DNA of 34,348 bases from a virus (IMGVR_UViG_3300022928_002248:1-34348); one strand, 5' to 3'. Counted from the first letter of the stretch, positions 8,592-17,247 are shown. The notes: generated from the sequence alone by a model not told the origin. Made by a program: numbers and translations.

Positions 8592-8789
8592 ATGGACGAA
8601 AATAAAATTAAACAGATAATATTAGATTATAAGATAAGACCCAACAAAGATTTGATTGAGGTTATGGATTTCCTTCAAAATGATTATGAGGAAACAAAGA
8701 AGAATATTGTTAAATTAACTCATCATTTAGATAGTAGTGAATTAATTTATAATAAAATATTAGCGGAATATAAAGAAAGGACTAAATAA
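8592..8789 (+). CDS. Small hypothetical protein upstream of the hub gene, 65 aa
   Basis: The start is placed at the ATG at 8592, directly after the stop of the 652-aa gene, rather than at an in-frame start further upstream, which would overlap that gene. The product (MDENKIKQIILDYKIRP and onward) looks fully helical and charged. Its stop overlaps the next ATG as TAATG, so it is probably co-translated with the baseplate hub protein. It may be an assembly partner of the hub, but the sequence gives no direct proof. Confidence 0.7.
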   Translation: MDENKIKQIILDYKIRPNKDLIEVMDFLQNDYEETKKNIVKLTHHLDSSELIYNKILAEYKERTK

Positions 8790-10351
8790 TGGATAAATCT
8801 AATATACCATATAACAATAGATTAATATATATTGGTGAATGTATAGATAGTAATGACCCAATGGGTTTAGGTCGTATTCGTGCAGTATTAAAAACTGAAA
8901 ACACAACAGATAGGGAAAAAAGTGTTAATGACGCCATCGGTGTTGTAGAACCATGGTCATCTAAAGACCCATTTGTTGTAAGACCTTTACTACCGGTTTT
9001 TATTAATACCTCACCAAAAGAAACTGAATATGTACATTTAATTTATTCTAATGCTGATGACAAATCAAATAGAGATAAGTTCTATATTGGGGGAGTATTT
9101 TCTTCACTGACAAATATTAATCAAGAACCGTATAATTCAGCGGTTAGTTTAAGTAATTTAGGTAGTAGAAATACCCCACCTAAAAAATTACGTAACCCTG
9201 AAACAGGTGTTGAATTCGATAAAAAAAATGAAGGAGTTTATTCTTTACCTCAAGATGTGTCTATCGATGGTAGAGGTAGTGCCGATATAATTGTTAAAAA
9301 TGATACCGTATTATTAAGAGCAGGTAAATTTAACGGTGAACCCACACCTAATGTGTATCCTATAGCGAATGATAATAGGTCTTTTTTACAACTTACTAAG
9401 TATAATAAAAAAACAGTATACGGTACACCTGAACAACTATATAAATTTAACTATAAACATAAACCTGTTAAATTATTAGTTGAATATAATGTTATAAATC
9501 CTGATAATAACTCTAACGCATATACGGGAGGAATTTATATTTATACTTTAACTCCCAATGAAAAGACAGGTACACAAAATTTAGACTTAACTTCAAATGT
9601 TGAAAATGAAAAGAACCTTTTTCAAAAATTCGATTTCTTAGGTTTGACTGTTGCCGAATTAACTTCTTTAGTTAATAAAATATTAGAGGGTATTACTGAA
9701 GAAATGATACCTAACTTATCCGATATAACTTCATCAGTTACACCTTTAGGTCCTTTTAAATTACCTGGTGGTAGAAAACAAGTTTTTCCTTTTTATTTTA
9801 GACCACAACCTAGTTTATATAATAAATTAAAAAGTGAAACATCACAAACTAATGAAAAACTATTTGTGGCTAACTTAATGACAGGTATTAAACTTGTTCA
9901 AACGGACTTAACTGCTGGATACGGTTTAGTATACGACCAATCAAAAAGACCTGACGTACCTTTTACTCCTGAAAAAGAGACTGTTATACCTGAAAACGAA
10001 ATTTTATTAAACAATACTGCCTCTATATTAGGTGGTGATTATTTATATTTCTTATCTCATAAATCGAGTAAAAAAAGTACGGGTAAAATAGATTTATCTG
10101 ATACTATATACGGTATTAATGAATTTACATTATCTGACCAAATAGAACCTAAAACGTCTTCAATAGTCAGAGGGGAAGAATTAGTAGAACTTTTAAATTT
10201 ATTAGTTCAGTTTGTGATTGGTCACGTTCACCCTTATCATGGTATGGTTCCAGATTCAACTTCAGTAAATGGAGTTACCGCAGACAAATTATTAGAAGAA
10301 CTCAGAAATGCAAATGAAAAGATACTAAATAAGTATATTCGTATAAACTAA
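8789..10351 (+). CDS. 5: gp5-like baseplate hub protein (OB-fold), no lysozyme domain
   Basis: A 520-residue protein. The N-terminus GECIDSNDPMGLGRIRAVL matches the OB-fold opening of T4 gp5 and its relatives (a DPxxLGRxRV-type motif). In T4, gp5 forms the trimeric base of the tail spike and also carries lysozyme and a beta-helix. Here no lysozyme signature and no obvious short-repeat beta-helix are visible. The C-terminal part has GHVHPYHGMVPDS followed by a helix, a pattern I associate with gp5-like proteins of marine T4-like phages. The virion probably relies on another protein for wall penetration, or this protein only plugs the tube. Confidence 0.72.
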   Translation: MDKSNIPYNNRLIYIGECIDSNDPMGLGRIRAVLKTENTTDREKSVNDAIGVVEPWSSKDPFVVRPLLPVFINTSPKETEYVHLIYSNADDKSNRDKFYIGGVFSSLTNINQEPYNSAVSLSNLGSRNTPPKKLRNPETGVEFDKKNEGVYSLPQDVSIDGRGSADIIVKNDTVLLRAGKFNGEPTPNVYPIANDNRSFLQLTKYNKKTVYGTPEQLYKFNYKHKPVKLLVEYNVINPDNNSNAYTGGIYIYTLTPNEKTGTQNLDLTSNVENEKNLFQKFDFLGLTVAELTSLVNKILEGITEEMIPNLSDITSSVTPLGPFKLPGGRKQVFPFYFRPQPSLYNKLKSETSQTNEKLFVANLMTGIKLVQTDLTAGYGLVYDQSKRPDVPFTPEKETVIPENEILLNNTASILGGDYLYFLSHKSSKKSTGKIDLSDTIYGINEFTLSDQIEPKTSSIVRGEELVELLNLLVQFVIGHVHPYHGMVPDSTSVNGVTADKLLEELRNANEKILNKYIRIN

Positions 10352-10352
10352 G

Positions 10353-10360
10353 TATTTATA
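10353..10360 (+). promoter_or_regulatory. Late promoter element TATTTATA
   Basis: TATTTATA followed by TTAAAAAG lies 13 nt before the ATG at 10374. The same element and spacing recur before several minus-strand structural genes. Confidence 0.65.
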
Positions 10361-10373
10361 TTAAAAAGAGTTT

Positions 10374-11837
10374 ATGTCATTTTATAAATCATACTTTTCT
10401 AGAAACAATACAATAGTACTTAATTCCTTTGCCAATACAGGAAGAAATCCTATTACTGAATTATTTTTCGGGGGTGTAGATAATATTACATCACCTAAAG
10501 GATTCAGTAGATTTTTATTTGACATAGAATTATCAGGTTTAACCAGTAAACTTGACACTGGAAAAATATCAACAGGATGTACTCCGACTATGAAACATAC
10601 TTTACGTATGACTAACACATCTTCTTTTGATAAAGAATTATTAAATACTGAATGGTCGAATGGTAGAAGAAGAGCAAGTTCATTTGATTTAGTTTTATTT
10701 AGAATTCCTAAAGTATCAGGTAGTACAGGTAGTAGTCAATTATGGGATGAAGGTGTAGGTTACGATTATTATGATTTTAATGAACTACCAACGGACAAAG
10801 CTTATTCTACTCGTCCAACAAATTGGTACGAATCTCAAACAATATCTAATTGGTCAACACCTGGAGTTTATGACAATGAAAATAATAATCCTATTTCAGG
10901 TTTAAATTTTTCAGGTTTAACTATTGTAGATACACAACATTTTGAGTTTGGAGATGAAGACATTAGTTTTGATATGACTAATGAAATAAATGATATCTTA
11001 ACCGGAGCAACAACAGGTGTATCTGGTTGGGGTGTGGCGTTTTATCCGAGTGTTGAAAACATAACAGGTTTAACTGAAAATTATTCTGTAGGGTTTTTTA
11101 CTCGTCACACTCAAACATTTTATGAGCCGTACTTAGAAACGGAATATCATGATTTAATTCAAGACGATAGAAACATATTTTATGCAACTAAAAATAACAA
11201 ACTATATCTTTATAGTTATGTATTTGGTAATCCTCAAAATTTTGATGAATTACCAACGGTAGATATAAAAGATGAATCAGGAGGTATCTATTATTTAGAT
11301 TTACCGACATGTCAAATTGCCGATGGTGTTTATGAAGTTCAAGTATCAGGTTTAACTCCTACATCAATACCTTGTATGTATTATGATGAATGGAAAAATT
11401 TAAAAGTTAACGGTGTTAGTTTACCTAATATTACTAATGAATTTGTGGTCAATGAACTATCAGATTATTATCAAATAGGTACAACAACTAACGAACCTTC
11501 TATATATGGATTTGATTTTTATGGAATTAAACAAGACGAGAAAATTTTAGGTAATGATACTAGAAAAGTTAATGTCATTATAAAGAAGGCTTACACAACT
11601 AACGAAGTATTAAGTAAAGTAGACGCATATTATAGGGTTTATGTTAGAGAAGGAAAAACTGAAGTACAAGTACAAGATTGGACTAAGATTAATCGAACTC
11701 CAGATAGTCACTATTTTATATTCTACACTGATGATAAAATACCTAATGAATATTTTATAGATATAAAGGTGATTACTGATAGAGAAGTTAATACTTATAA
11801 AAGAGAACTTAAATTCCAAATAGTCAATAGAAAATGA
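10374..11837 (+). CDS. Putative virion structural protein, beta-rich, 487 aa
   Basis: I do not recognise a family with certainty. The protein is rich in Gly, Thr, Asn, Tyr and Phe with short alternating strands, as in tail-fibre, wedge or decoration proteins. SGLT-type turns recur (for example near residues 54, 178, 226 and 323). There is no signal peptide and no collagen-like repeat. The C-terminal 100 residues look like a separate beta domain (VNVIIKKAYTTNEV and onward). It has its own late-type promoter element and overlaps the next gene by 4 nt (ATGA). A tail or baseplate accessory role is inferred from context only. Confidence 0.78.
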   Translation: MSFYKSYFSRNNTIVLNSFANTGRNPITELFFGGVDNITSPKGFSRFLFDIELSGLTSKLDTGKISTGCTPTMKHTLRMTNTSSFDKELLNTEWSNGRRRASSFDLVLFRIPKVSGSTGSSQLWDEGVGYDYYDFNELPTDKAYSTRPTNWYESQTISNWSTPGVYDNENNNPISGLNFSGLTIVDTQHFEFGDEDISFDMTNEINDILTGATTGVSGWGVAFYPSVENITGLTENYSVGFFTRHTQTFYEPYLETEYHDLIQDDRNIFYATKNNKLYLYSYVFGNPQNFDELPTVDIKDESGGIYYLDLPTCQIADGVYEVQVSGLTPTSIPCMYYDEWKNLKVNGVSLPNITNEFVVNELSDYYQIGTTTNEPSIYGFDFYGIKQDEKILGNDTRKVNVIIKKAYTTNEVLSKVDAYYRVYVREGKTEVQVQDWTKINRTPDSHYFIFYTDDKIPNEYFIDIKVITDREVNTYKRELKFQIVNRK

Positions 11838-12100
11838 GAAAGGTAAGAATTACAGAGAACGAACTTATAGAAATTATCACTAGAGTGATAAGTGAAAAGA
11901 AAAAATCCAAAAAGAAAAAAAAGAAGAAGAAAAAAAACACAACACTTTGTGCTCGTGGTAAAAACGCAGCCAAAGCAAAATATGATGTTTACCCTTCCGC
12001 ATACGCTAATGGTTATGCAGTACAAGTATGTAAAGGTAAGATGCCGGGTTTAGATGGTAAAAAAAGATGTTCAGGAAAATATTGTTCGGGTAAAAAATAA
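11834..12100 (+). CDS. Small Lys/Cys-rich protein with candidate capsid-targeting N-terminus, 88 aa
   Basis: The protein has three parts. Residues 1-22 are an ITENELIEIITRVISE-type amphipathic helix. Next comes a nearly pure Lys run (about residues 23-35). The rest is a module with CARGKNAAKAKYDVYPSAY and AVQVCKG and several Cys. I recall the YPSAYANGYAVQVCKG pattern as common in proteins of marine T4-like phages, function unknown. The N-terminus resembles that of the protein at 19982-20362. The ITE and ISE tripeptides fit the T4 prohead protease rule ([L/I]xE). It may be packaged in the head and bind DNA through its Lys run. The start overlaps the previous stop as ATGA. Confidence 0.75.
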   Translation: MRKVRITENELIEIITRVISEKKKSKKKKKKKKKNTTLCARGKNAAKAKYDVYPSAYANGYAVQVCKGKMPGLDGKKRCSGKYCSGKK

Positions 12101-12112
12101 TTGTTATATTTG
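12082..12112 (+). promoter_or_regulatory. Host-type (Bacteroidota) promoter, TTG-N20-TATATTTG
   Basis: TTG at 12082-12084 and TATATTTG at 12105-12112 match the Bacteroidota -33/-7 pattern (TTG, 19-21 nt, TAnnTTTG). The ATG of the next gene is at 12133. The -33 element lies inside the end of the preceding gene. Confidence 0.6.
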
Positions 12113-12132
12113 TAGTATAATTAATAAAAAAA

Positions 12133-12330
12133 ATGTATCGAAATACCACTTACCAGTTAGTAAAGTCTACAAGTTCGAAAGAAAAAGTTGTAATGGAAAC
12201 TGAAGCATCTTGTATTGAAAAGGCTATTGATTATTTTTATTTATGTGAACCTAAAGCATATTCTAACCCGAAGTATCTAATCAGAATTAAAAAAAATACA
12301 TTTAAGGATTTAGCGAGAGCTTGGGATTAA
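12133..12330 (+). CDS. Small hypothetical protein, 65 aa
   Basis: I do not recognise this protein. It has an N-terminal strand-like segment (MYRNTTYQLVKSTSS), a helix around EASCIEKAIDYFYL, and a basic C-terminus. It carries its own host-type promoter, unlike the surrounding late genes, and so may be expressed early. Its stop codon overlaps the stop of the convergent cupin-like gene by a shared TTAA, with no terminator hairpin between them. Coding is supported by the promoter and by the fit of both gene ends. Confidence 0.65.
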   Translation: MYRNTTYQLVKSTSSKEKVVMETEASCIEKAIDYFYLCEPKAYSNPKYLIRIKKNTFKDLARAWD

Positions 12331-12875
12331 CTCGTCTTAGAGATTACCCACTTATAACCGATATCACCACCTTTCAAAAGCCATTGTACATACTCTAAGT
12401 CTTTATAAGGTTTACCCTTATAATCTTCATTAAGAGTTACATTATTTTTTTTACTATCAAAAAATTTCTTAGACTTAATTAATTCATTTTTATGTATAAT
12501 ACCGTTTTCGATAATCTTATGTGTCGATTTACTAAAAATACCACCTCTTTTAGAGTACGATAACCCCTTTTTCATCTGATTAATCACAGGTTTAGGTACT
12601 CTTATATAATCATTATCTTCTATAATAACAATTTTAAGGTCACCAGACCCTTTAATTACTCTGTGGTAACTCTCTTTACTAATAAAGTATTTTTGTCCAA
12701 CCTGAAGGTCCTGAGGTAGTTCTTCATCCATTTGTAGTTTCCAACCGTCACTTGATTCTACAAATATTATACGGTCGTACTCATCTTTGTGCCATTTTAA
12801 CTCTTCAGAGTTAACTGACTCATTAAAAACTCTACGTTTTTTATTATGTGATAGTTGTGTGTCTGAATATAACAT
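12327..12875 (-). CDS. Cupin-like protein, 182 aa
   Basis: The start is placed at the ATG at 12875, which overlaps the upstream stop as TAATG; a TTG two codons earlier is less likely. Residues about 25-95 (KWHKDEYDRIIFVESSDGWKLQMDEELP, then VGQKYFISKESYHRVIKGSGDLKIVIIED) read as a small beta-barrel. A His in SYHRVIKG sits where cupins hold a metal-binding or sugar-site residue. The C-terminal 80 residues are basic and unrecognised. Similar cupin-like proteins occur in marine T4-like phages, as I recall. Function is unknown; a virion role is inferred from its coupling to the Cys/Lys-rich gene. Confidence 0.65.
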   Translation of the reverse strand: MLYSDTQLSHNKKRRVFNESVNSEELKWHKDEYDRIIFVESSDGWKLQMDEELPQDLQVGQKYFISKESYHRVIKGSGDLKIVIIEDNDYIRVPKPVINQMKKGLSYSKRGGIFSKSTHKIIENGIIHKNELIKSKKFFDSKKNNVTLNEDYKGKPYKDLEYVQWLLKGGDIGYKWVISKTS

Positions 12876-14731
12876 TACCAAAATCTACCTGAGACATTTT
12901 TACCAAAATCTTTATGTGCTCTACACGCCCAATATCCAGCTTTAGTTTTGTCTTTTTTCTTAGCACACTGATGTCTAGCCGCAAATGATTTACGAGCACC
13001 GGGGTCGTTCCATTTAGCAGTCATAACAGGTGACCCATAAGAGACTTTTATAACTTTACCTGTTTTAGGGTTTTTAACATAAACATACCATTTTTTAGGT
13101 CCTCCCGATTTAGGTTTATTTAAACTAACCTTTTTACCCTTATATTCTGCCTCATTTAATGTTTTTAAACTTTTACCAAGTTTTTCTAACTCGGATAAAA
13201 CACTATTAGATAAATCTCCAACAAGTTTTTCAATAGTGTCTTTAGCTTTTTCAGCTTTTTGAGATAAGGTATTAGGTGTTTTATTATCTCTTAAATCCAT
13301 AAAATACATTTTCACTTCTTTAAGTGCCCCTATCATATCGATATCTTTATTACTATCTTCCCAATACTGCTGAGATAATTGCATCGCATAACCCAATAAA
13401 ATATTGTAATTTAAATCACTATCAGTATTTTCATTGACTTCATTGGCGTATGTCCCGTCCCAACTAAATGATTGTTCATTTACCATAGGAAAATCAAGAG
13501 GTAATCTTTCACCTTTATATATAAAGAACTTTCCTCTATCAGATTCTAATAATTCTATCTCTTCCTCACTCCAATCAGTATACCCTTGATTATATAATTT
13601 ACGAGCTTCGTTAATTACATCAAAATATTTAGGACTACCGTATCTAAAAACGTTTTCAGTTAATGAAATTTTATTATCAAAATGGTACTGTAACTCTTCC
13701 GATATTACTTGTTTTTTTACAACATAATTACGTAAAACATTTTCGATTAATTCAATTTCTTCTTCCCCATCAATAGGTTCACTTAGTTGCAATGGTGATT
13801 GAATGTCATCAATATTTTTAGATTTTAATGGTGGGTCCAATAAAAATCTCTGATTAATCCAATTTCTTAATTCATTCTCTACGAAATATTCAGGTACAGG
13901 TTCATCGTCAGGTTTTTCTGATGCGAGTTCAGAGATATAATAAGCGAACTTTAATTTACTTTTACTATTCATTAAACTCATTAAACCATCACTAACAAAA
14001 AATATTTTACTAAACGGGTCGGTAGGGTTTATATTACCCTCTGCCAATTCAAGTACCCTTAAAATAGATTTTGCCCACCAAGATTTGTAAGAACTAGTTT
14101 GTTTTAATAAGGGTCCCAATACTTTATTGGCTGACCTCATAGCTGAAGCTATAAATTCACCGATGGCAACTTGTGGTATAAACCATGGTAGGAGGCGAAG
14201 AAATGCCTTTACACTACCTTCACCCACGTTTTTAAACAGTCTCTTACTCATCGCAGCATCCACAATACTTCTTAACTGTCCAAAAGTAATAGGTCCTTGT
14301 GCTTTACAAAACTTTTCAGAATCACATATACTTTTAACTGCTACGTCAGATACATTAATATCTGCCATTTCATCCTCTAAGACTAATTTAATTAATTTGT
14401 CTATTGATTCATTTTTCTTTTTATAATTTTTCACTTTAATTCTTGTAGGTTTTTGACCTTTGCCTGTTTGAGTGTCTTTTTTCTCTTTTTCCCTTTTTCT
14501 ACGACAAGCAGAATCCTTTTCTTTTTGTGTCATCTTACCTGCAACACCGGCACCTCTACAAACAGGATACGCACCTTTATCCGCATCACTACGTCCACAT
14601 GGGGGGTGTCCTCCACCTTTTTTCTTCTTACAAATATTAACCCATGGACCTTTTGGTTGAGATGAACCTTTCTTCTTTTTTTTCTTTCCAAACCATACGG
14701 CTAAATCTTCTGATAAAATATATTCACTCAT
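12875..14731 (-). CDS. Multi-module Cys/Lys-rich phage protein, 618 aa
   Basis: The N-terminus (residues about 10-95) has Lys runs and a Cys module: WVNICKKKKGGGHPPCGR, YPVCRG, then a SACRRKREKEKK tail. I recall such PCGR...YPxCR modules from marine phages and giant viruses (possibly DUF5872; unverified). A helical middle of about 400 residues follows (LLPWFIPQVAIGEFIASAM, IFFVSDGLMSLM), then an acidic linker. The C-terminus has KKWYVYVKNPKTGKVIKVSYG and RKSFAARHQCAKKKDKTKAGYWACR, another module I have seen repeatedly in marine phage proteins. Four to six Cys per end suggest metal binding. A head-internal or DNA-associated role is possible but unproven. Confidence 0.72.
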   Translation of the reverse strand: MSEYILSEDLAVWFGKKKKKKGSSQPKGPWVNICKKKKGGGHPPCGRSDADKGAYPVCRGAGVAGKMTQKEKDSACRRKREKEKKDTQTGKGQKPTRIKVKNYKKKNESIDKLIKLVLEDEMADINVSDVAVKSICDSEKFCKAQGPITFGQLRSIVDAAMSKRLFKNVGEGSVKAFLRLLPWFIPQVAIGEFIASAMRSANKVLGPLLKQTSSYKSWWAKSILRVLELAEGNINPTDPFSKIFFVSDGLMSLMNSKSKLKFAYYISELASEKPDDEPVPEYFVENELRNWINQRFLLDPPLKSKNIDDIQSPLQLSEPIDGEEEIELIENVLRNYVVKKQVISEELQYHFDNKISLTENVFRYGSPKYFDVINEARKLYNQGYTDWSEEEIELLESDRGKFFIYKGERLPLDFPMVNEQSFSWDGTYANEVNENTDSDLNYNILLGYAMQLSQQYWEDSNKDIDMIGALKEVKMYFMDLRDNKTPNTLSQKAEKAKDTIEKLVGDLSNSVLSELEKLGKSLKTLNEAEYKGKKVSLNKPKSGGPKKWYVYVKNPKTGKVIKVSYGSPVMTAKWNDPGARKSFAARHQCAKKKDKTKAGYWACRAHKDFGKNVSGRFW

Positions 14732-14764
14732 GCTTGATTATTCCTATAATTTTATTATCTATTA

Positions 14765-14772
14765 TATAAATA
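14765..14772 (-). promoter_or_regulatory. Possible late promoter element TATTTATA (minus sense)
   Basis: On the minus strand this reads TATTTATA, 33 nt before the ATG at 14731. On the plus strand it is TATAAATA, 39 nt before the ATG at 14812. It lies in the 80-nt divergent gap, so it may serve either gene; the A-rich extension is weaker than at other copies. Confidence 0.45.
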
Positions 14773-14811
14773 TAACAAGAAATAAACTTATTACATTAAT
14801 AAAAAAACAAA

Positions 14812-15210
14812 ATGGCTAGAGCTAAAAAAACAACGTCTGACGAGACAAAGAAAACAACACCAAGAAAAACTAGAACAAAGAAAACTGAAACAAAACCTGT
14901 AGAGGATAAGGTTAATGAGGTTTTAGAAGAAAATGGTACTGAACAACAAGTAGAGGAACAACCAAAACCTATTGGTACTCTCTTTGATACAATCAATTAT
15001 ACACAGCTTCAAGATTTGGACAAATTTGTTCAAAATCTAAACGCAGACCAATCATTGTACTGTGTAGTACATGCTGCTAAATCTGCACATAAAAGAGGTG
15101 CGTTCAGTATTGAAGAGTCTGAAGTGATTTCAAGAGCAATTAGAGTTTTAACTACTCCACCTGAGGAAAAAGATAATTCTGTTCCTGAACCTGAAGTTCA
15201 TAAAGCTTAA
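14812..15210 (+). CDS. Hypothetical protein with basic Lys/Thr-rich N-terminus, 132 aa
   Basis: I do not recognise this protein. Residues 1-35 are a Lys/Thr/Arg-rich tail (MARAKKTTSDETKK and onward) that could bind nucleic acid, followed by an acidic linker. Residues about 55-115 look like a small helical domain (FDTINYTQLQDLDKFVQNL, then HAAKSAHKRGAFSIEESEVISRAIRVL). It is divergent from the Cys/Lys-rich gene and is ended by a strong hairpin terminator 12 nt after its stop. It precedes the capsid gene on the opposite strand, so a virion accessory role is possible. Confidence 0.75.
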   Translation: MARAKKTTSDETKKTTPRKTRTKKTETKPVEDKVNEVLEENGTEQQVEEQPKPIGTLFDTINYTQLQDLDKFVQNLNADQSLYCVVHAAKSAHKRGAFSIEESEVISRAIRVLTTPPEEKDNSVPEPEVHKA

Positions 15211-15221
15211 ATTAATTTATT

Positions 15222-15246
15222 AAAAAGGGACATTGTCCCTTTTTTT
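15222..15246 (+). terminator. Rho-independent terminator
   Basis: A stem of AAAAAGGGAC and GTCCCTTTTT with an ATT loop is followed by further T residues. It ends the 14812-15210 gene. The next ATG (15247) begins directly after its T-run. Confidence 0.85.
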
Positions 15247-15465
15247 ATGCAAAAAAAACAGATTATGACTAAAAGTGAAATGAGTACTAAAATTGTGGAA
15301 AATGAAATGATTATGATAAAGGCACGTAATAAAGGTCATAGACCAAATGATGCTGATGAGTTTCAACCTCTAAGAGTTGAGAATGAGATTTTAAGATGTT
15401 TGTATTTTGGTGAAGACTCACCTCATTGTCGTAGAAAATATACCAAAAAAAAAGGGGACCAATAA
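15247..15465 (+). CDS. Small hypothetical protein, 72 aa
   Basis: I do not recognise this protein. The first possible ATG (15247) abuts the T-run of the upstream terminator; an alternative ATG at 15265 (MTKSEMSTKIVE) may be the true start. The product is charged, with two Cys near the C-terminus (LRCLYFGEDSPHCRRKY). Its stop codon forms part of the loop of the following hairpin terminator. Expression past the first terminator would depend on read-through, since no separate promoter is evident. Confidence 0.55.
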   Translation: MQKKQIMTKSEMSTKIVENEMIMIKARNKGHRPNDADEFQPLRVENEILRCLYFGEDSPHCRRKYTKKKGDQ

Positions 15466-15478
15466 GGTCCCCTTTTAT
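15451..15478. terminator. Bidirectional hairpin terminator with a stop codon in its loop
   Basis: Stem GGGGACC/GGTCCCC (15454-15460 and 15466-15472) with loop AATAA, flanked by an A-run on the left and TTTT on the right. The TAA of the 15247-15465 gene lies in the loop. It sits between converging genes and can serve both it and the capsid gene. Confidence 0.85.
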
Positions 15479-15495
15479 ATTCATATTAAGATATA

Positions 15496-17223
15496 TTATC
15501 TTAAAGAGTTCAAGTCGAACGTTCTAACACCATCAACAACGATTCTACCATAGAAACGGTTATTAACCATCTTCTTAGCGTATCTAGTCATGATACCCTT
15601 GATAGGTGTGAAGTTGAATGGGTTATACATTGTAGGTGTCAACTGTAATGGTACATACGGTGCGTAAACGTACCCTGTATCCAATAAAGAAGAACCTTTG
15701 TGTCCCATCAATACAGTGTTAGGTGGGAAGTAAGGGTCTCTATATACTTGGTATCTACCAGATAATGTACCTACTCTCTCAATACCCATATTGTATTGGT
15801 CTTGGTCAGGAGCTGCATTTGAAACGTGGAAGTACTCCAAGTCATCAAAGATTGCTGAAATTTCCGAAGAAACTACAATCCAGTTAGCTCCACCTCTTAA
15901 TGTTGATTTGTGGATTTGAGCTGAGATTTGGTTAATCGCAGTGATTAACGTTTGGTTCCAGTCTTTTTGGTTATAATTAACTGAACCATTAGACACTCTC
16001 TTCCATCCGTTGTAATCCCAACGTAATGTCCAAGCCGCACCTTTTCTCAAGTCTCTTAAGATTTCACGGTCAATTTCAGCCGCCACTTGCTCTGATAATA
16101 AAGCTGTTAATTCAGCTTCAGCATCAATGTTGTGGAACGCCGAAACGTCTTGTGCTAATTCTGGAGACCACTGAGCTCTTAATTTTCTTTCTGTAACCGA
16201 TACAGTAACTGCATCAAGGTCGAAAGAAACTTCACCGATTTGGTCTTCGAATTCTAAATCTTTATATATTCTATATGTCGCGTTAAATGCTGGATTAGCT
16301 CCGAATGTTGTACCTGTGTAACCGTCTATAGACGCTCCTGCAACTGCTGGAGTTGAAGTGTCAACAGCTAAGTAGATTACACCGTCTGCAGTACAGATGT
16401 CGTCATATCTTCCACCTGGGAAAGTTGTAGGTTGCTCATAACCGTACTGTACGATACCTTTACCATACTTCTGAGTAACAACGTTAAAGTTGTAGTAAGT
16501 ACCACCACTACTTACAACTAACGATGATAAGAACTCTTCAGTATCTTGTTCGTTACCGTTAGGTCCGATTAATTTACCTTGACCTGCAGATGAGAAACCT
16601 GATAAAGCAACAAGTACTTGTCTTACGTTACCTGCAGAGTAAGCTGTACCAACATTTGTTGATAAAGCAGAACCACTCCATACTACGTTTGTTAAAGCCG
16701 CAGTAACTGCTGAGTATGCTCCTTTAGAGTAATCGAATAAACCTGCTGGGTCTGAGTTAGGTACTTCACCTTCGTAGAATCTATCATAAAGGTTTTTACC
16801 TGAACCATAACCATCGTTAAGAGTTTGACCTGTTGCGTTAGGTGCTCCAAACGGTGCCCAGTGATTATTCAAAGCATCTGCTTGTCTGTTTTGAATTTTA
16901 GGTACAAAGTAGAATAATTTACCGATTGGTAAGTTCATCGCTTGTACTGAAACGATATCATTAGCTAATAATTTAGAGAATACTCTTCTAATGATAGGGA
17001 AGACAACTGTCTCAAATGAACCTGAGTTATCTGATGCAGATGCTTCGTTAATTAAGTGAGAAGCTTGGTTTTCATATAATTGTGCCATGTTCTCTTTTAC
17101 GTGACCTTTAAGACCCTCTAAGAATCCTAATTTGTCCCATTTGTTGATTGTGTCTTCTTTAATAACTTTAAGGTGTTTTAACCCAATGTTACCAACAAGA
17201 CCTGATTCTAATAATGCTCCCAT
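15496..17223 (-). CDS. 23: Major capsid protein, T4 gp23-like
   Basis: A 575-residue protein with the gp23 pattern. The N-terminal helical region precedes FETVVFPIIRRVFSKLLANDIVSVQAMNLPIGKLF, which matches the gp23 segment of the HK97-fold N-arm. It ends with IMTRYAKKMVNNRFYGRIVVDG, the typical C-terminus. The segment LINE(60)|ASAS fits the T4 prohead protease rule and lies close to the T4 cleavage after residue 65, so residues 1-60 are probably removed on maturation. Gene order scaffold then capsid is as in T4. Codons are richer in G and C than in neighbours, as expected for a very abundant protein. It begins 24 nt after the scaffold gene. Confidence 0.95.
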   Translation of the reverse strand: MGALLESGLVGNIGLKHLKVIKEDTINKWDKLGFLEGLKGHVKENMAQLYENQASHLINEASASDNSGSFETVVFPIIRRVFSKLLANDIVSVQAMNLPIGKLFYFVPKIQNRQADALNNHWAPFGAPNATGQTLNDGYGSGKNLYDRFYEGEVPNSDPAGLFDYSKGAYSAVTAALTNVVWSGSALSTNVGTAYSAGNVRQVLVALSGFSSAGQGKLIGPNGNEQDTEEFLSSLVVSSGGTYYNFNVVTQKYGKGIVQYGYEQPTTFPGGRYDDICTADGVIYLAVDTSTPAVAGASIDGYTGTTFGANPAFNATYRIYKDLEFEDQIGEVSFDLDAVTVSVTERKLRAQWSPELAQDVSAFHNIDAEAELTALLSEQVAAEIDREILRDLRKGAAWTLRWDYNGWKRVSNGSVNYNQKDWNQTLITAINQISAQIHKSTLRGGANWIVVSSEISAIFDDLEYFHVSNAAPDQDQYNMGIERVGTLSGRYQVYRDPYFPPNTVLMGHKGSSLLDTGYVYAPYVPLQLTPTMYNPFNFTPIKGIMTRYAKKMVNNRFYGRIVVDGVRTFDLNSLR

Positions 17224-17247
17224 TTTAGTATTGTTTTTTAAGTAATT

